64,000 nt of DNA from Haemophilus influenzae (GTDB lineage Bacteria; Pseudomonadota; Gammaproteobacteria; Enterobacterales; Pasteurellaceae): assembly GCA_923172585.1 (NCBI GenBank), contig OV298644.1, positions 124,976 to 188,975 of the forward strand, given 5' to 3'. The position numbers and the translations under genes were made by a program. Positions 44,313 to 56,794 of the stretch are shown in pieces. The number at the start of each line of letters is the position of its first letter. The first letter of the stretch is position 1. The notes beneath the pieces are model-generated. The model saw only the letters and a list, made by a program, of their open reading frames with translations, was not told the origin of the DNA and made no database searches.

Positions 44313-44343
44313 CAAAAAAGCCGACATTTGTCGGCTTTCTACT
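44313..44343 (+). terminator. Terminator after yjjPB
   Basis: AAAAGCCGACA, a short loop and TGTCGGCTTTCT form a strong hairpin. It lies between convergent genes and may work for both. Confidence 0.8.
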
Positions 44344-44726
44344 ATTCTTGTGATTTTTTCTTGAGATATTCATAAAGCTCATCTTTAATCCGTAATTTTT
44401 CTTTTTTCAAATAACGATTTCCATTTTGTAATCAATTCATTATTTAATGTTTGGAGTGCTTGATTATTCACATAACGAATGTATTCCACAAAAAGTTGAT
44501 CCACTTCTTCACGATCAAAAGAGGATAGAATTAATTGATTAAGATTATTTTCTTGAGAAAACTTAAAATGTGAGGCAATTTGCTGAACAGTTTCATTTTC
44601 AACTTTAGCTCTCGCTTTCACAAAATCAGATTGATTTAAAAAAGCCATTAATTGAGCGGATGAAGTAAGAATTTTTGTAAATTCATGATACGCAGAATCT
44701 GTCGCCTTACGCTCAATTTTTACCAT
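44342..44726 (-). CDS. Hypothetical protein, one-base insertion near 44403
   Basis: I do not recognise this protein. The frame from the ATG at 44726 is helical and charged (MVKIERKATDSAYHEFTKIL at the start). It runs into a false stop after KSLFEKRKITD. Removing one T from the run at 44401-44406 gives a tail DELYEYLKKKSQE with the stop at 44342-44344. About 128 residues result. Reading continues openly for some 20 codons upstream of the ATG without another start. No membrane segment or signal peptide is seen. Confidence 0.6.
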
Positions 44727-44883
44727 ATCAACGGCATCAGCATCACCACTAACTAAATGGGGCGTGGATTCTAATACAAAGTGCGGTCAATTTTTCTTTA
44801 TTTTTATACGTTGGCTTTTAAACTGGTTTATTTGAAGAAAGCACGCTAGAATAAGGTTGTTTTCATTTCAACGAAAAAAGTAA

Positions 44884-46182
<1,299 letters not shown>

Positions 46183-46198
46183 TCCTTCTAGAAGATAA

Positions 46199-46234
46199 AA
46201 AAGCGTGGATTTTAAAATTTCCACGCTTTTTTAT
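46199..46234 (+). terminator. Terminator after serS
   Basis: AAAAAGCGTGGA, a short AT loop and TCCACGCTTTTTT form a perfect stem with a T tract. Confidence 0.9.
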
Positions 46235-46516
46235 TATCAAAGCCTTACAATAACTGTTTTAAATTTTTTGGTATTCAAGCCAATTAGGAACTTTATCCTA
46301 TTATAAAATTATATCTATAACATAGAAAATTTATCTTTCAATTGACATCAATATCCAGAGCATTACTCTAAAAAACATATCAAAGTATCTAAATTGTTAT
46401 AATATTAGTTCACTTTACGATTAAACAAGAGTAAGAAGCAATTTTAATAAATTAGATATTCCACGTATAAAACAGTATAATTCCATCAATAGCTCATAAA
46501 CCAACTGGAGTATTTT
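46235..46516. other. AT-rich spacer before the GST gene
   Basis: No coding frame of note is present. The GST promoter should lie here, but no box stands out from the AT-rich background. Confidence 0.5.
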
Positions 46517-47145
46517 ATGAAATTATATGGTTTAATTGGTGCGTGTTCATTTGTTCCACATGTGGCATTAGAGTGGGTAAAAATACGTGAAAATGCTGAT
46601 TATGAATTTGAACCTGTCACTCGTGAGTTAATTAAATCACCTGAATTTTTATCATTGAATCCACGCGGGGCAGTACCTGTATTAGTTGATGGCGATTTAG
46701 TTCTTTCGCAGAACCAAGCGATTTTGCACTATTTAGATGAACTTTATCCTAATTCAAAATTATTTGGTAGCAAAACCGTACGTGATAAAGCCAAAGCAGC
46801 TCGCTGGTTGGCATTTTTAATTCCGATGTGCATAAATCATTTGTGCCTCTGTTCCGTTTGCCAAACTATGCAAAAGATAACGAAATACTTACACACACTA
46901 TTCGCCAACAAGCAGTAGAGCAAATTTTAGATCAACTTGCAGTCGCAAATGAACATTTAGAAAGTCACATTTATTTTGGAGAAGATATTTCCGTTGCAGA
47001 TGCCTATCTTTACATTATGCTCAATTGGTGTCGAGCAGTAGGTATTGATTTCAGCCACTTAACACAACTTTCGGCTTTTATGCAACGTGTTGAGACTGAT
47101 CAAGCTGTCGAAAATGTGAGAAAAATTGAAGAACTAAAAGTATAA
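46517..47145 (+). CDS. Glutathione S-transferase family protein, one-base deletion near 46820
   Basis: The N-terminal thioredoxin-fold domain reads [20 protein letters not shown] with the GACS catalytic region and [20 protein letters not shown] with the cis-Pro and the glutathione-binding Gln/Ser. The frame breaks in a T run at 46813-46817; one extra T gives [15 protein letters not shown]. It then continues through [18 protein letters not shown] (the N-capping box) to RKIEELKV. The corrected product has about 209 residues, normal for a beta-type GST. Confidence 0.88.
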
Positions 47146-47156
47146 ACAGGAAGTTT

Positions 47157-47453
47157 CTACAAAAATTGCCCATTTTTAACCGTTTGTATCACGTTAAGTT
47201 TCAATTTAAGTGAGTAATTTCGCTTCTTACCAAACACAGCTAACCCATTGATTCTACTATGATTAAACTGGTTAATCCAATATCGCAATGTTCTACTGTC
47301 AAGTTGAAAATGTTTACTGATGAGTGAATAATTTTTACCATTTTGAATATAAAATTCGATGACTTGTTGTTTGAAAAGAGTGTTGTATTTGGCTATAAAA
47401 AATCTGCATCTTACAATTAATTTATATAAGTAAAAATATCTTGCTTTTATCAT
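47157..47453 (-). CDS. Transposase-type helix-turn-helix protein (IS3-like OrfA), truncated
   Basis: The frame encodes 98 residues. From about residue 22 it reads KYNTLFKQQVIEFYIQNGKN, then YSLISKHFQLDSRTLRYWIN, which is the N-terminal helix-turn-helix found in IS3/IS150-type OrfA and related transposases. The C-terminal leucine-zipper part and any OrfB are absent, so this looks like a remnant. The first 20 residues are probably upstream noise. It lies 12 bases after the GST stop and ends just before the Fur-like box of the TonB receptor. Confidence 0.6.
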   Translation of the reverse strand: MIKARYFYLYKLIVRCRFFIAKYNTLFKQQVIEFYIQNGKNYSLISKHFQLDSRTLRYWINQFNHSRINGLAVFGKKRNYSLKLKLNVIQTVKNGQFL

Positions 47454-47475
47454 CGTTAAACTTAGAATAAATATA

Positions 47476-47496
47476 AATAATTATCATTAAGATTTA
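47476..47496 (+). promoter_or_regulatory. Fur-box-like site upstream of the TonB receptor
   Basis: TAAATAATTATCATTAAGA resembles the Fur consensus GATAATGATAATCATTATC in its ATAATTATCATTA core. It sits just 10 bases before the receptor start, where Fur could block transcription. Confidence 0.5.
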
Positions 47497-47505
47497 AGGG
47501 TGTAT

Positions 47506-49742
47506 ATGAATATTTTAATTAATAAACGTATCTTTTTATTAGTTACCCTTGTAGGTATTCAACTAAATGTAACCGCAAAACAAAATTCTTCTAATTCTAA
47601 TAGAGAGGAGTTATTACCTATTATTGTGAACACTAATGATGATAGTAATAAACTACCTGGTCGTTCAGTATTAAAACAGAAAAATATCGAACAACAACAA
47701 GCTGATAATGCAGCAAATTTAATTAATATCTTGCCAGGTGTGAATATGGCTGGCGGGTTTCGCCCTGGTGGGCAAACATTAAATATTAATGGAATGGGCG
47801 ATGCTGAAGATGTTAGAGTGCAGTTAGATGGGGCTACAAAAAGTTTTGAAAAATACCAACAGGGTTCTATTTTTATTGAGCCTGAATTATTAAGAAGAGT
47901 AACAGTAGACAAAGGAAATTATTCTCCTCAATATGGTAATGGTGGTTTTGCTGGAACAGTAAAATTTGAAACTAAGGATGCTAGGGATTTCTTGCAAGAA
48001 AACCAGAAAATAGGTGGTTTTTTAAAGTATGGAAATAATAGCAATAATAACCAAAAAACTTATAGTACTGCACTAGTTTTACAAAATGAACAAAAAAATA
48101 TTGATTTATTATTATTTGGTTCTGTAAGAAATGCTGACGATTATAAAAGACCCGATAATAGCAAAATTCTTTTTTCAAAAAATAATCAAAAAACCGGATT
48201 AATAAAATTAAATTGGCAAATTTCACCCGAACATTTACTCACATTATCGAGTGTTTATGGTATTCATAAAGGCTGGGAGCCTTTCGCAGCGAAAAGAGAT
48301 ATCCTACCTAAACCAAGTTCGGATGATATAATGCGTTATGGTGCTGATATTGCTTGGAAACGTAAACTGGTTTATCGAGATCAAAAAGATGAAAATTACA
48401 CATTAAAATACAACTATCTACCTGAAAATAACCCATGGATTAACTTATCTACTCAGTTCAGCTACAGTAAAACCACACAAAATGATATGCGTCCCAAAGA
48501 AGCATCTTCAGGATTAGTGAGTAGCTTAGGTAATCAAAGCTGGATAACTTATTCAGATCTTACTTTTGATATAAATAACACAAGTACTTTTAATATTAAA
48601 AGTACTCGGCATGAACTATTATTTGGTTTGCAATGGTTAAAAAATACAAGAAATACTTTAATGTATCACAAGGGGAAGATGAAAGATAAAACCTATAATT
48701 ATGGCTATTTCCAACCTTATTATATGCCTTCTGGACGTCAATATACACAGGCGTTTTATTTACAAGATCAAATAAAATGGAAAAATATAATTTTTAGCAG
48801 CAGGAGTGCGTTATGACCATATCAATAATATAGGGCAGAAAAATTTAGCACTAAAATATAATGATATCTCTGCAGGACATGATTATAGCCAGAAAAATTA
48901 TAATGGTTGGTCTTATTATTTAGGTTTAAATTATGATATAAACCATTATTTAAGTTTATTTACAAATTTTAGTAGAACTTGGCGTGCACCTGTTATTGAT
49001 GAACAGTATGAGACGCAATATAAGCAAGTCTTCTGTGCCTGCAACCTCTTTAAATTTAAAAAAAGAAATGATTAATCAGACCAGAGGAGGTGGGATTGTT
49101 ACGCTTAATAATTTATTTCAAGAGGATGATGCCTTTCAATTTAGAGCTACTTATTTTTACCACCGTGGTAAAAATGAAATATTTAAAACCAGAGGAGTTA
49201 ATTGTGTAGGCAATGCTGCAGATACCAATAATAAGGTTTGTCCTAAAATCATTGAAAATTATCGTAATTTGCCAGGTTATGTTATTCAAGGTGCAGAGTT
49301 AGAAGCTTATTATCAATCTACTTATTTATTTGGTGAGATAACATATTCTTATGTAAAAGGAAAACGTGACACCTCACCAAGAAACCCATGGGGTAAAACC
49401 TCAACATGGATTGCTGAAATTCCCCCTAGAAAGGCAACTGCTACTTTAAGTTTCAATGTTCCAAAATATTATCTCACAGTAGGTTGGCGTGCTGAGTTTG
49501 TAAGAAGACAAGATCGATCGCCATTATCTGGTGACCCTGAAGCAAAATATTGGTCATTGCCAGCTTCAAGAGGATACAGCCTACATAACCTATTCCTTTC
49601 TTGGAGCCCTGCAAAAATTAAAGGTATGAATATTAAGATTACAGTGGATAATTTATTTAACCGAGCATATAACCCTTATCTAGGCGAATTGGCTTCTGGA
49701 ACAGGTAGGAATATCAAATTTAGCCTATCTCAGAAATTTTAG
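47506..49742 (+). CDS. TonB-dependent outer-membrane receptor (haem/host iron-protein type), two frameshifts
   Basis: A signal peptide (MNILINKRIFLLVTLVGIQL) is followed by a TonB-box-like ELLPIIVNT and a plug domain: NAANLINILPGVNMAGGF, INGMGDAEDVRVQLDGATKS and YGNGGFAGTVKFETKDARDF. A long beta-barrel follows and ends NLFNRAYNPYLGELASGTGR, then a C-terminal Phe (SLSQKF), typical of outer-membrane insertion. The frame breaks near 48797 (an extra A before GCAGCAGGAGTGCG) and again near 49025. The ATG at 47506, behind TAAGGG, is preferred to the GTG at 47500. Corrected length is about 745 residues. The ligand is inferred only from family likeness and the Fur-like box. Confidence 0.88.
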
Positions 49743-49747
49743 AATAA

Positions 49748-49778
49748 AATAGCCCGATTAAATCTAATCGGGCTTTAT
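49748..49778 (+). terminator. Terminator after the TonB receptor
   Basis: AGCCCGATTA, AATC and TAATCGGGCTTT form a ten-pair hairpin immediately after the stop. Confidence 0.85.
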
Positions 49779-50710
49779 CATACTATAATGATCCTATACT
49801 AATTTTAATATTCATTATACAAGATTAATCTTAAATATAATTTAAGAAAATAATGTACAGAAAATTTATCCTAATATAGGATTTATATTCAGATAAATAT
49901 ATCATTAAACAATATAGACATAATAGGTATAATTCACTATACTAATTATAGTATTCTTTTAAGAGCAAATTTAAATAATAAATTTCAAATGAGTACGCCA
50001 TCTTAAATTATAGATAAATATCAAAATTATAATATAACTTTACCCTATAACGATGCATAATAGAAACTAAACTAACCTAATTGTTTAAATATAATTTAAT
50101 ACCCAGTATCTAGTATAAGAATAAAGTCAATATATATTTCATATAGTTTTCCTTACTTTAAAATTAATATCATTATTTTTAACAAATTTCAGTATTCAAA
50201 ACGACAATTTATAACTTAATAAGTAATCAAATATAAGAATATAATTACAATAAACTATTAATAATAAAATTAAAGTAACATTAATATTTAACAAATTATC
50301 AAAAATTATATATAACTTTACAAATAAAAGCAATGTACATTTATAACATAATTACATTGTATCCTGTTATAAATTTATAGCAATGTCCTAACTATTATAT
50401 AGTAAAAACAAAATACATATAGGTTATTAATTACTTTAAAACTATTAGAATATAGTTATAGATTTAGGAATAATTACATTTAACTATCAAAGTATGATTA
50501 ATCTAGATAAATTTCCTACATCAATACATCAACCTTACAAAGAATTCAAATATTCTGATTTTTAGGACACAACATGAACCACAGTATTTCAACTAGAGTT
50601 CTATATTTATTCTTTATCTAATTTTTTTAATTTTAATTCTGTTTTTACTTAATTTAATTTTATCTATCTTAGATAGATTTATATGTAGATTGAGATTTTT
50701 TATTTAATAA
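49779..50710. other. AT-rich gene-free stretch
   Basis: About 930 bases of very AT-rich sequence have no frame longer than a few dozen codons on either strand. A small palindrome ATCTATCTTAGATAGAT lies at 50663-50679, near the 3' side of the 5S gene. Nothing else is recognisable. Confidence 0.6.
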
Positions 50711-50825
50711 CCTGTCGGTGCATTACTTTCTCATTCTGAAACACCACACTACCATCGGCATTACAGCGTTTCACTTCTGAGTTCGGTATGCTCTCAAGTG
50801 GGTTAACCTCACTATCGCTGCCAGG
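50711..50825 (-). rRNA. rrf: 5S ribosomal RNA
   Basis: The minus strand reads from CCTGGCAGCGATAGTG through the invariant ACCGAACTCAGAAGTGAAAC and CCGATGGTAGTGTGG to CACCGACAGG, about 115 bases. The terminal helix CCTG/CAGG closes. It lies last in the 16S-23S-5S operon. Confidence 0.93.
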
Positions 50826-51069
50826 ATAATTCTTTGATAACTCGTCTTTTCTCTTTAATCTCACGCCGCTGTAATCTCTCGTTACTCAGTCTTTCCTCTA
50901 CCTTTCACTCGTTCTTATTGGTCACAAGCTGAACTCAATTTTCTTCCTAATAAGTCTTCGATACTGACTTTTCTTTGTCTAGTCTTTTACTTCGGTTTCC
51001 GCTCTACTTTTATTTGCTTCGCCTTTCATCTCGAACTTCACTTAGCTCCCAAAAACTCTTGAGCGTTCT
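50826..51069 (-). other. 23S-5S spacer
   Basis: The 244-base spacer holds no tRNA. It is unusually long for a 23S-5S spacer, but similar to that seen in Pasteurellaceae rRNA operons. Confidence 0.5.
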
Positions 51070-51402
51070 ATAGTTAAGCCTCTCGGGCACTTAGTATCTG
51101 TTAGCTCAATGTATCACTGCACTTACACACCAGACCTATCTACGTCGTAGTCTACAACAGCCCTTACCGACTTAAAGTCAGGGATGACTCATCTCTTGGC
51201 AAGTTTCGTGCTTAGATGCTTTCAGCACTTATCTCTTCCGCATTTAGCTACCCAGCAATGCCTCCACCGAGACTACTGGAACACCAGTGATGCGTCAACT
51301 CCGGTCCTCTCGTGCGAGGAGCAGCCCCAATCAATCATCCAACGCCCACGGCTGATAGAGACCGAACTGTCTCACGACGTTATAAACCCAGCTAGCGTAC
51401 CA

Positions 51403-51449
<47 letters not shown>

Positions 51450-51566
51450 CATGTGATGAACCGACATCGAGGTGCCAAACACCGCCGTCGATATGAACTC
51501 TTGCACGGGATCAGCCTGTTATCCCCGGAGTACCTTTCATCCGTTGAGCGATGGCCCTTCCATTCA

Positions 51567-51619
<53 letters not shown>

Positions 51620-51991
51620 GGAATTAAGCTTGCTTATACCATTGCACTAACCTCACGATGTCCGACCGTGATTAGCTCACCTTCGTGCTCCTCCGTTACG
51701 CTTCGGGAGGAGACCGCCCCAGTCAAGCTACCCACCAGACACTGTCCGAGACCGCGTTTCGCAATCTTCGTTAGTACATCAAACGTTACAGGGTGGTATT
51801 TCAAGGACGACTCCACAATCACTGGCGTGACTGCTTCTAAGTCTCCCACCTATCCTACACATCAAAATTCAAGGTTCAGTGTCAAGCTATAGTAAACGTT
51901 CACGGGGTCTTTCCGTCTAGCCGCGGGTACACCGCATCTTCACGGCGATTTCAATTTCACTGAGTCTCGGGTGTAGACAGCCTGGCCATCA

Positions 51992-52073
<82 letters not shown>

Positions 52074-52788
52074 TGGGGCTTCGATCAGGTGCTTCTCTTG
52101 CGATGACACCATCAATTAACCTTCCAGCACCGTGCAGGCATCACACCCTATACGTCCACTTTCGTGTTTGCAGAGTGCTGTGTTTTTAATAAACAGTTGC
52201 AGCCAGCTGCTATCTTCGACCGGTTCAACCTTCGCCCGCTAGCCACTACAATCTACGCCGGCGCACCTTCTCCCGAAGTTACGGTGCTATTTTGCCTAGT
52301 TCCTTCACCCGAGTTCTCTCAACCGCCTGAGTATTCTCTACCTGACCACCTGTGTCGGTTTTCAGTACGGTTTAGTAAAGCCTTTCGCTTAGTGGCTTTT
52401 CCTGGAAGCGTGGTATCAGTTACTTCAGCTCCGTAGAGCCTCGTCATCATCTCTCTGTGTTAAGGAAGTCCGGATTTGCCTAAACATCCCACCTACCAAC
52501 TTAAACGCACATATCCAACAGTGCGATAACCTAACCTACTCCGTCCCCACATCGCAGCTTTACCAAGTACAGGAATATTAACCTGTTTCCCATCGACTAC
52601 GCTTTTCAGCCTCGCCTTAGGAGCCGACTCACCCTGCCCCGATTAACGTTGGACAGGAACCCTTGGTCTTCCGGCGAACGGATTTTTCACCCGTTTTATC
52701 GTTACTTATGTCAGCATTCGCACTTGTGATACGTCCAGCCCACCTCTCGATGAACCTTCATCCGCTTACACAACGCTCCCCTACCCAA

Positions 52789-52915
52789 CAGGCGTATCAC
52801 TAATAATCCTTACTCTAAGATGCCCGACTCAACGTTCGGGTTGCTTGAACAACCTTTCATGACGCTTCGCGCCATTCCATGTTGTTAATCGTAAGGCGTA
52901 TTAGTGATACGCCTG
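52789..52915 (-). repeat. Helix-45 intervening sequence in 23S rRNA
   Basis: A 17-base perfect inverted repeat, CAGGCGTATCACTAATA (52789-52805) and TATTAGTGATACGCCTG (52899-52915), replaces the short E. coli helix-45 loop between CACCGAAGCTGCGGCAT and TTGGGTAGGGGAGCG. It encloses about 93 bases with further internal pairing. Confidence 0.9.
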
Positions 52916-52996
52916 ATGCCGCAGCTTCGGTGCTATATTTCAGCCACGTTACATCTTCCGCGCAGGCCGACTCGACTAGTGAGCTATTACGCTTTC

Positions 52997-53028
<32 letters not shown>

Positions 53029-53075
53029 TAGCTGTCTAAGCCTTCCCACTTCGTTTCCCACTTAATATAGACTTG

Positions 53076-53108
<33 letters not shown>

Positions 53109-53530
53109 CTCCACGACGGACGTTAGCACCCGCCGTGTGTCTCCTGAGTATCACTCTTTGGTATTCGTAGTTTGCATCGGGTTGGTAATCCGGGATGGAC
53201 CCCTAGCCGAAACAGTGCTCTACCCCCAAAGGTGTAAGCTCAAGGCTCTACCTAAATAGATTTCGGGGAGAACCAGCTATCTCCCGGTTTGATTGGCCTT
53301 TCACCCCCAGCCACAAGTCATCCGCTAATTTTTCAACATTAGTCGGTTCGGTCCTCCAGTTAGTGTTACCCAACCTTCAACCTGCCCATGGCTAGATCAC
53401 CGGGTTTCGGGTCTATACCTTGCAACTATTCGCCCAGTTAAGACTCGGTTTCCCTTCGGCTCCCTTATTCAGTTAACCTCGCTACAAAATATAAGTCGCT
53501 GACCCATTATACAATTGGTACGCAGTCACC

Positions 53531-53637
53531 CCATCACTTAAGACACGGCTTCATTTGGCTCCTTTGACTCGCTTCGCTCCTCTACAAAGATAAGTGCTGT
53601 CGCTTTACATCACCTTCCAGTCGATTAAGTGTTCTCG
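53531..53637 (-). repeat. Helix-25 intervening sequence in 23S rRNA
   Basis: Between the conserved ACGTACAAGCAGTGGGAGC and GGGTGACTGCGTACC, where E. coli has a short loop, about 105 bases are inserted. The ends pair through CACTTAA (53535-53541) and TTAAGTG (53625-53631). Confidence 0.82.
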
Positions 53638-54178
53638 CTCCCACTGCTTGTACGTACAAGGTTTCAGGTTCTATTTCACTCCCCTCACCGGGGTTCTTTT
53701 CGCCTTTCCTTCACAGTACTGGTTCACTATCGGTCAATCAGGAGTATTTAGCCTTGGAGGATGGTCCCCCCTTCTTCAAACAGGATATCACGTGTCCCGC
53801 CCTACTTCTCGTTAGCTTAGTACCACAATATGGTTTTTAGATACGGGATTATCACCCTCTTTGATTGTGTTTCCCAACACATTCTCCTAACTATACTGCT
53901 ATCACTTACTGGCTCTTTCGCTTTCGCTCGCCGCTACTGACGAAATCTCGGTTGATTTCTTTTCCTCGGGGTACTTAGATGTTTCAGTTCTCCCGGTTTG
54001 CCTCAACAAGCTATGAATTCACTTGTTGATAGTAGATTCTTCATCTACTGGGTTTCCCCATTCGGATATCTTGGATTAAACGCCTCTTATCGACTCATCC
54101 AAGCTTTTCGCAGATTAGCACGTCCTTCTTCGCCTCTGATTGCCAAGGCATCCACCTTGTACGCTTAGTCACTTAACT

Positions 54179-54447
54179 ATACAACCTCAAATGTTTTCAA
54201 CCACTTTACATTTTCACTTCAAAGTGCGGTCAATTTGATGCGTATTTTCATTTAACTAAACACTTGATTGCTTTTGTTCAATCAAGATTTTATGCAAAAC
54301 AGGTTTTGTTTTTAGAGTTTCCTTTTCAGCTCCCTCTTTCACTTTCCTGTCTTGCCTACTCAGACTTTCTCTCGAAAATCTCTTGTTTTCAGCTTGTTTC
54401 CAATTTTTTAAAGAACAGTAAGATAATCTAATAAAGCTATCTTTAAT
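54179..54447 (-). other. Spacer between tRNA-Glu and 23S
   Basis: This is part of the transcribed 16S-23S spacer. It includes one DNA-uptake signal (AAAGTGCGGT at about 54222) and presumably the RNase III processing stem 5' of 23S. No gene is seen. Confidence 0.55.
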
Positions 54448-54523
54448 TGGCGTCCCCACGGGGATTCGAACCCCGGTTACCGCCGTGAAAGGGCGATGTC
54501 CTAGGCCTCTAGACGATGGGGAC
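54448..54523 (-). tRNA. tRNA-Glu(TTC)
   Basis: The minus strand reads GTCCCCATCGTCTAGAGGCC at the start, an anticodon loop CCCTTTCACGG with TTC, a T arm GGGGTTCGAATCCCC and GGGGACGCCA at the end. The 76-base tRNA lies in the 16S-23S spacer. The spacer therefore belongs to the Glu-type operon rather than the Ile-Ala type. Confidence 0.97.
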
Positions 54524-54654
54524 ATCAATTAAAGATACTCTATTTTCTTTTTATCTTTTAACGTTTATTTTTCAACGTTGCTTTCGCTTCGTTTTTAATC
54601 TTGTCTACAACTATCAGCCAATCTGTGTGAGCACTCGCTGTCTCTCGTCTTCAG

Positions 54655-56194
<1,540 letters not shown>

Positions 56195-56349
56195 AAGTTC
56201 AATCGCTCAATAAACTGCTTAGCTATAAATAAAACACTACTTAAAAAAGTAATGATGAATTTTCAGTTAAGCACCTATTAAGACTTCAAAATTAAAAATA
56301 GTTTTAAAACAAGTCAATCAACAAGTGCCCACACAGATTGTCTGATATA

Positions 56350-56361
56350 TTGTTAAAGAGC
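56350..56361 (-). promoter_or_regulatory. boxA-like antitermination element of the rRNA leader
   Basis: The minus strand reads TGCTCTTTAACA, very close to the boxA consensus for Nus-factor antitermination, about 155 bases before 16S and just after tRNA-Pro. Confidence 0.65.
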
Positions 56362-56370
56362 AAAATAAAG

Positions 56371-56447
56371 TGGTCGGCGAGATAGGATTTGAACCTACGA
56401 CCCACTGGTCCCAAACCAGTTGCGCTACCAAGCTGCGCTACTCGCCG
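56371..56447 (-). tRNA. tRNA-Pro(TGG)
   Basis: The 77-base cloverleaf starts CGGCGAGTAGCGCAGCTTGG, has the anticodon loop CTGGTTTGGGACCAG (anticodon TGG) and ends CTCGCCGACCA. It is the third tRNA of an Arg-His-Pro group upstream of 16S. Confidence 0.97.
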
Positions 56448-56468
56448 TCAGATCTTATAAAGATAAGA

Positions 56469-56545
56469 TGGGGTGGCTAATGGGATTCGAACCCACGACA
56501 ACTGGAATCACAATCCAGGGCTCTACCAACTGAGCTATAGCCACC
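56469..56545 (-). tRNA. tRNA-His(GTG)
   Basis: The sequence starts GGTGGCTATAGCTCAGTTGG with the extra 5' G of histidine tRNAs, has an anticodon loop GGATTGTGATTCC (GTG) and ends TTAGCCACCCCA. Confidence 0.97.
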
Positions 56546-56570
56546 ATTAAAAGTTGTTATTGCATTGACC

Positions 56571-56647
<77 letters not shown>

Positions 56648-56670
56648 GTTCTGCGTCGTTGCGGAGGCGT

Positions 56671-56699
56671 ATATTAATGATTTAATAAAACCTTGTCTA
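56671..56699 (-). promoter_or_regulatory. Promoter of the tRNA-Arg-His-Pro unit
   Basis: On the minus strand a -35-like TAGACA (56694-56699) and a -10 TAATAT (56671-56676) are 17 bases apart. They are followed by a GC-rich ACGCCTCCGC discriminator, the type associated with stringent control of stable RNA genes. The rRNA genes downstream could be co-transcribed, as no terminator is seen between. Confidence 0.65.
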
Positions 56700-56794
56700 G
56701 CACTTTTTGAAAAAAAATGTTTGAGCGATAGTTTTTTATTCAGTTTGTTTAAAATGCACTATTTTTTCGACTATTTTTACAACTTAGTAAATCA

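Noticed and set aside
49779-50710. Possible replication or transfer origin in AT-rich DNA
   Set aside because: No DnaA-box cluster, iterons or ordered repeats are visible; only AT-richness supports the idea.
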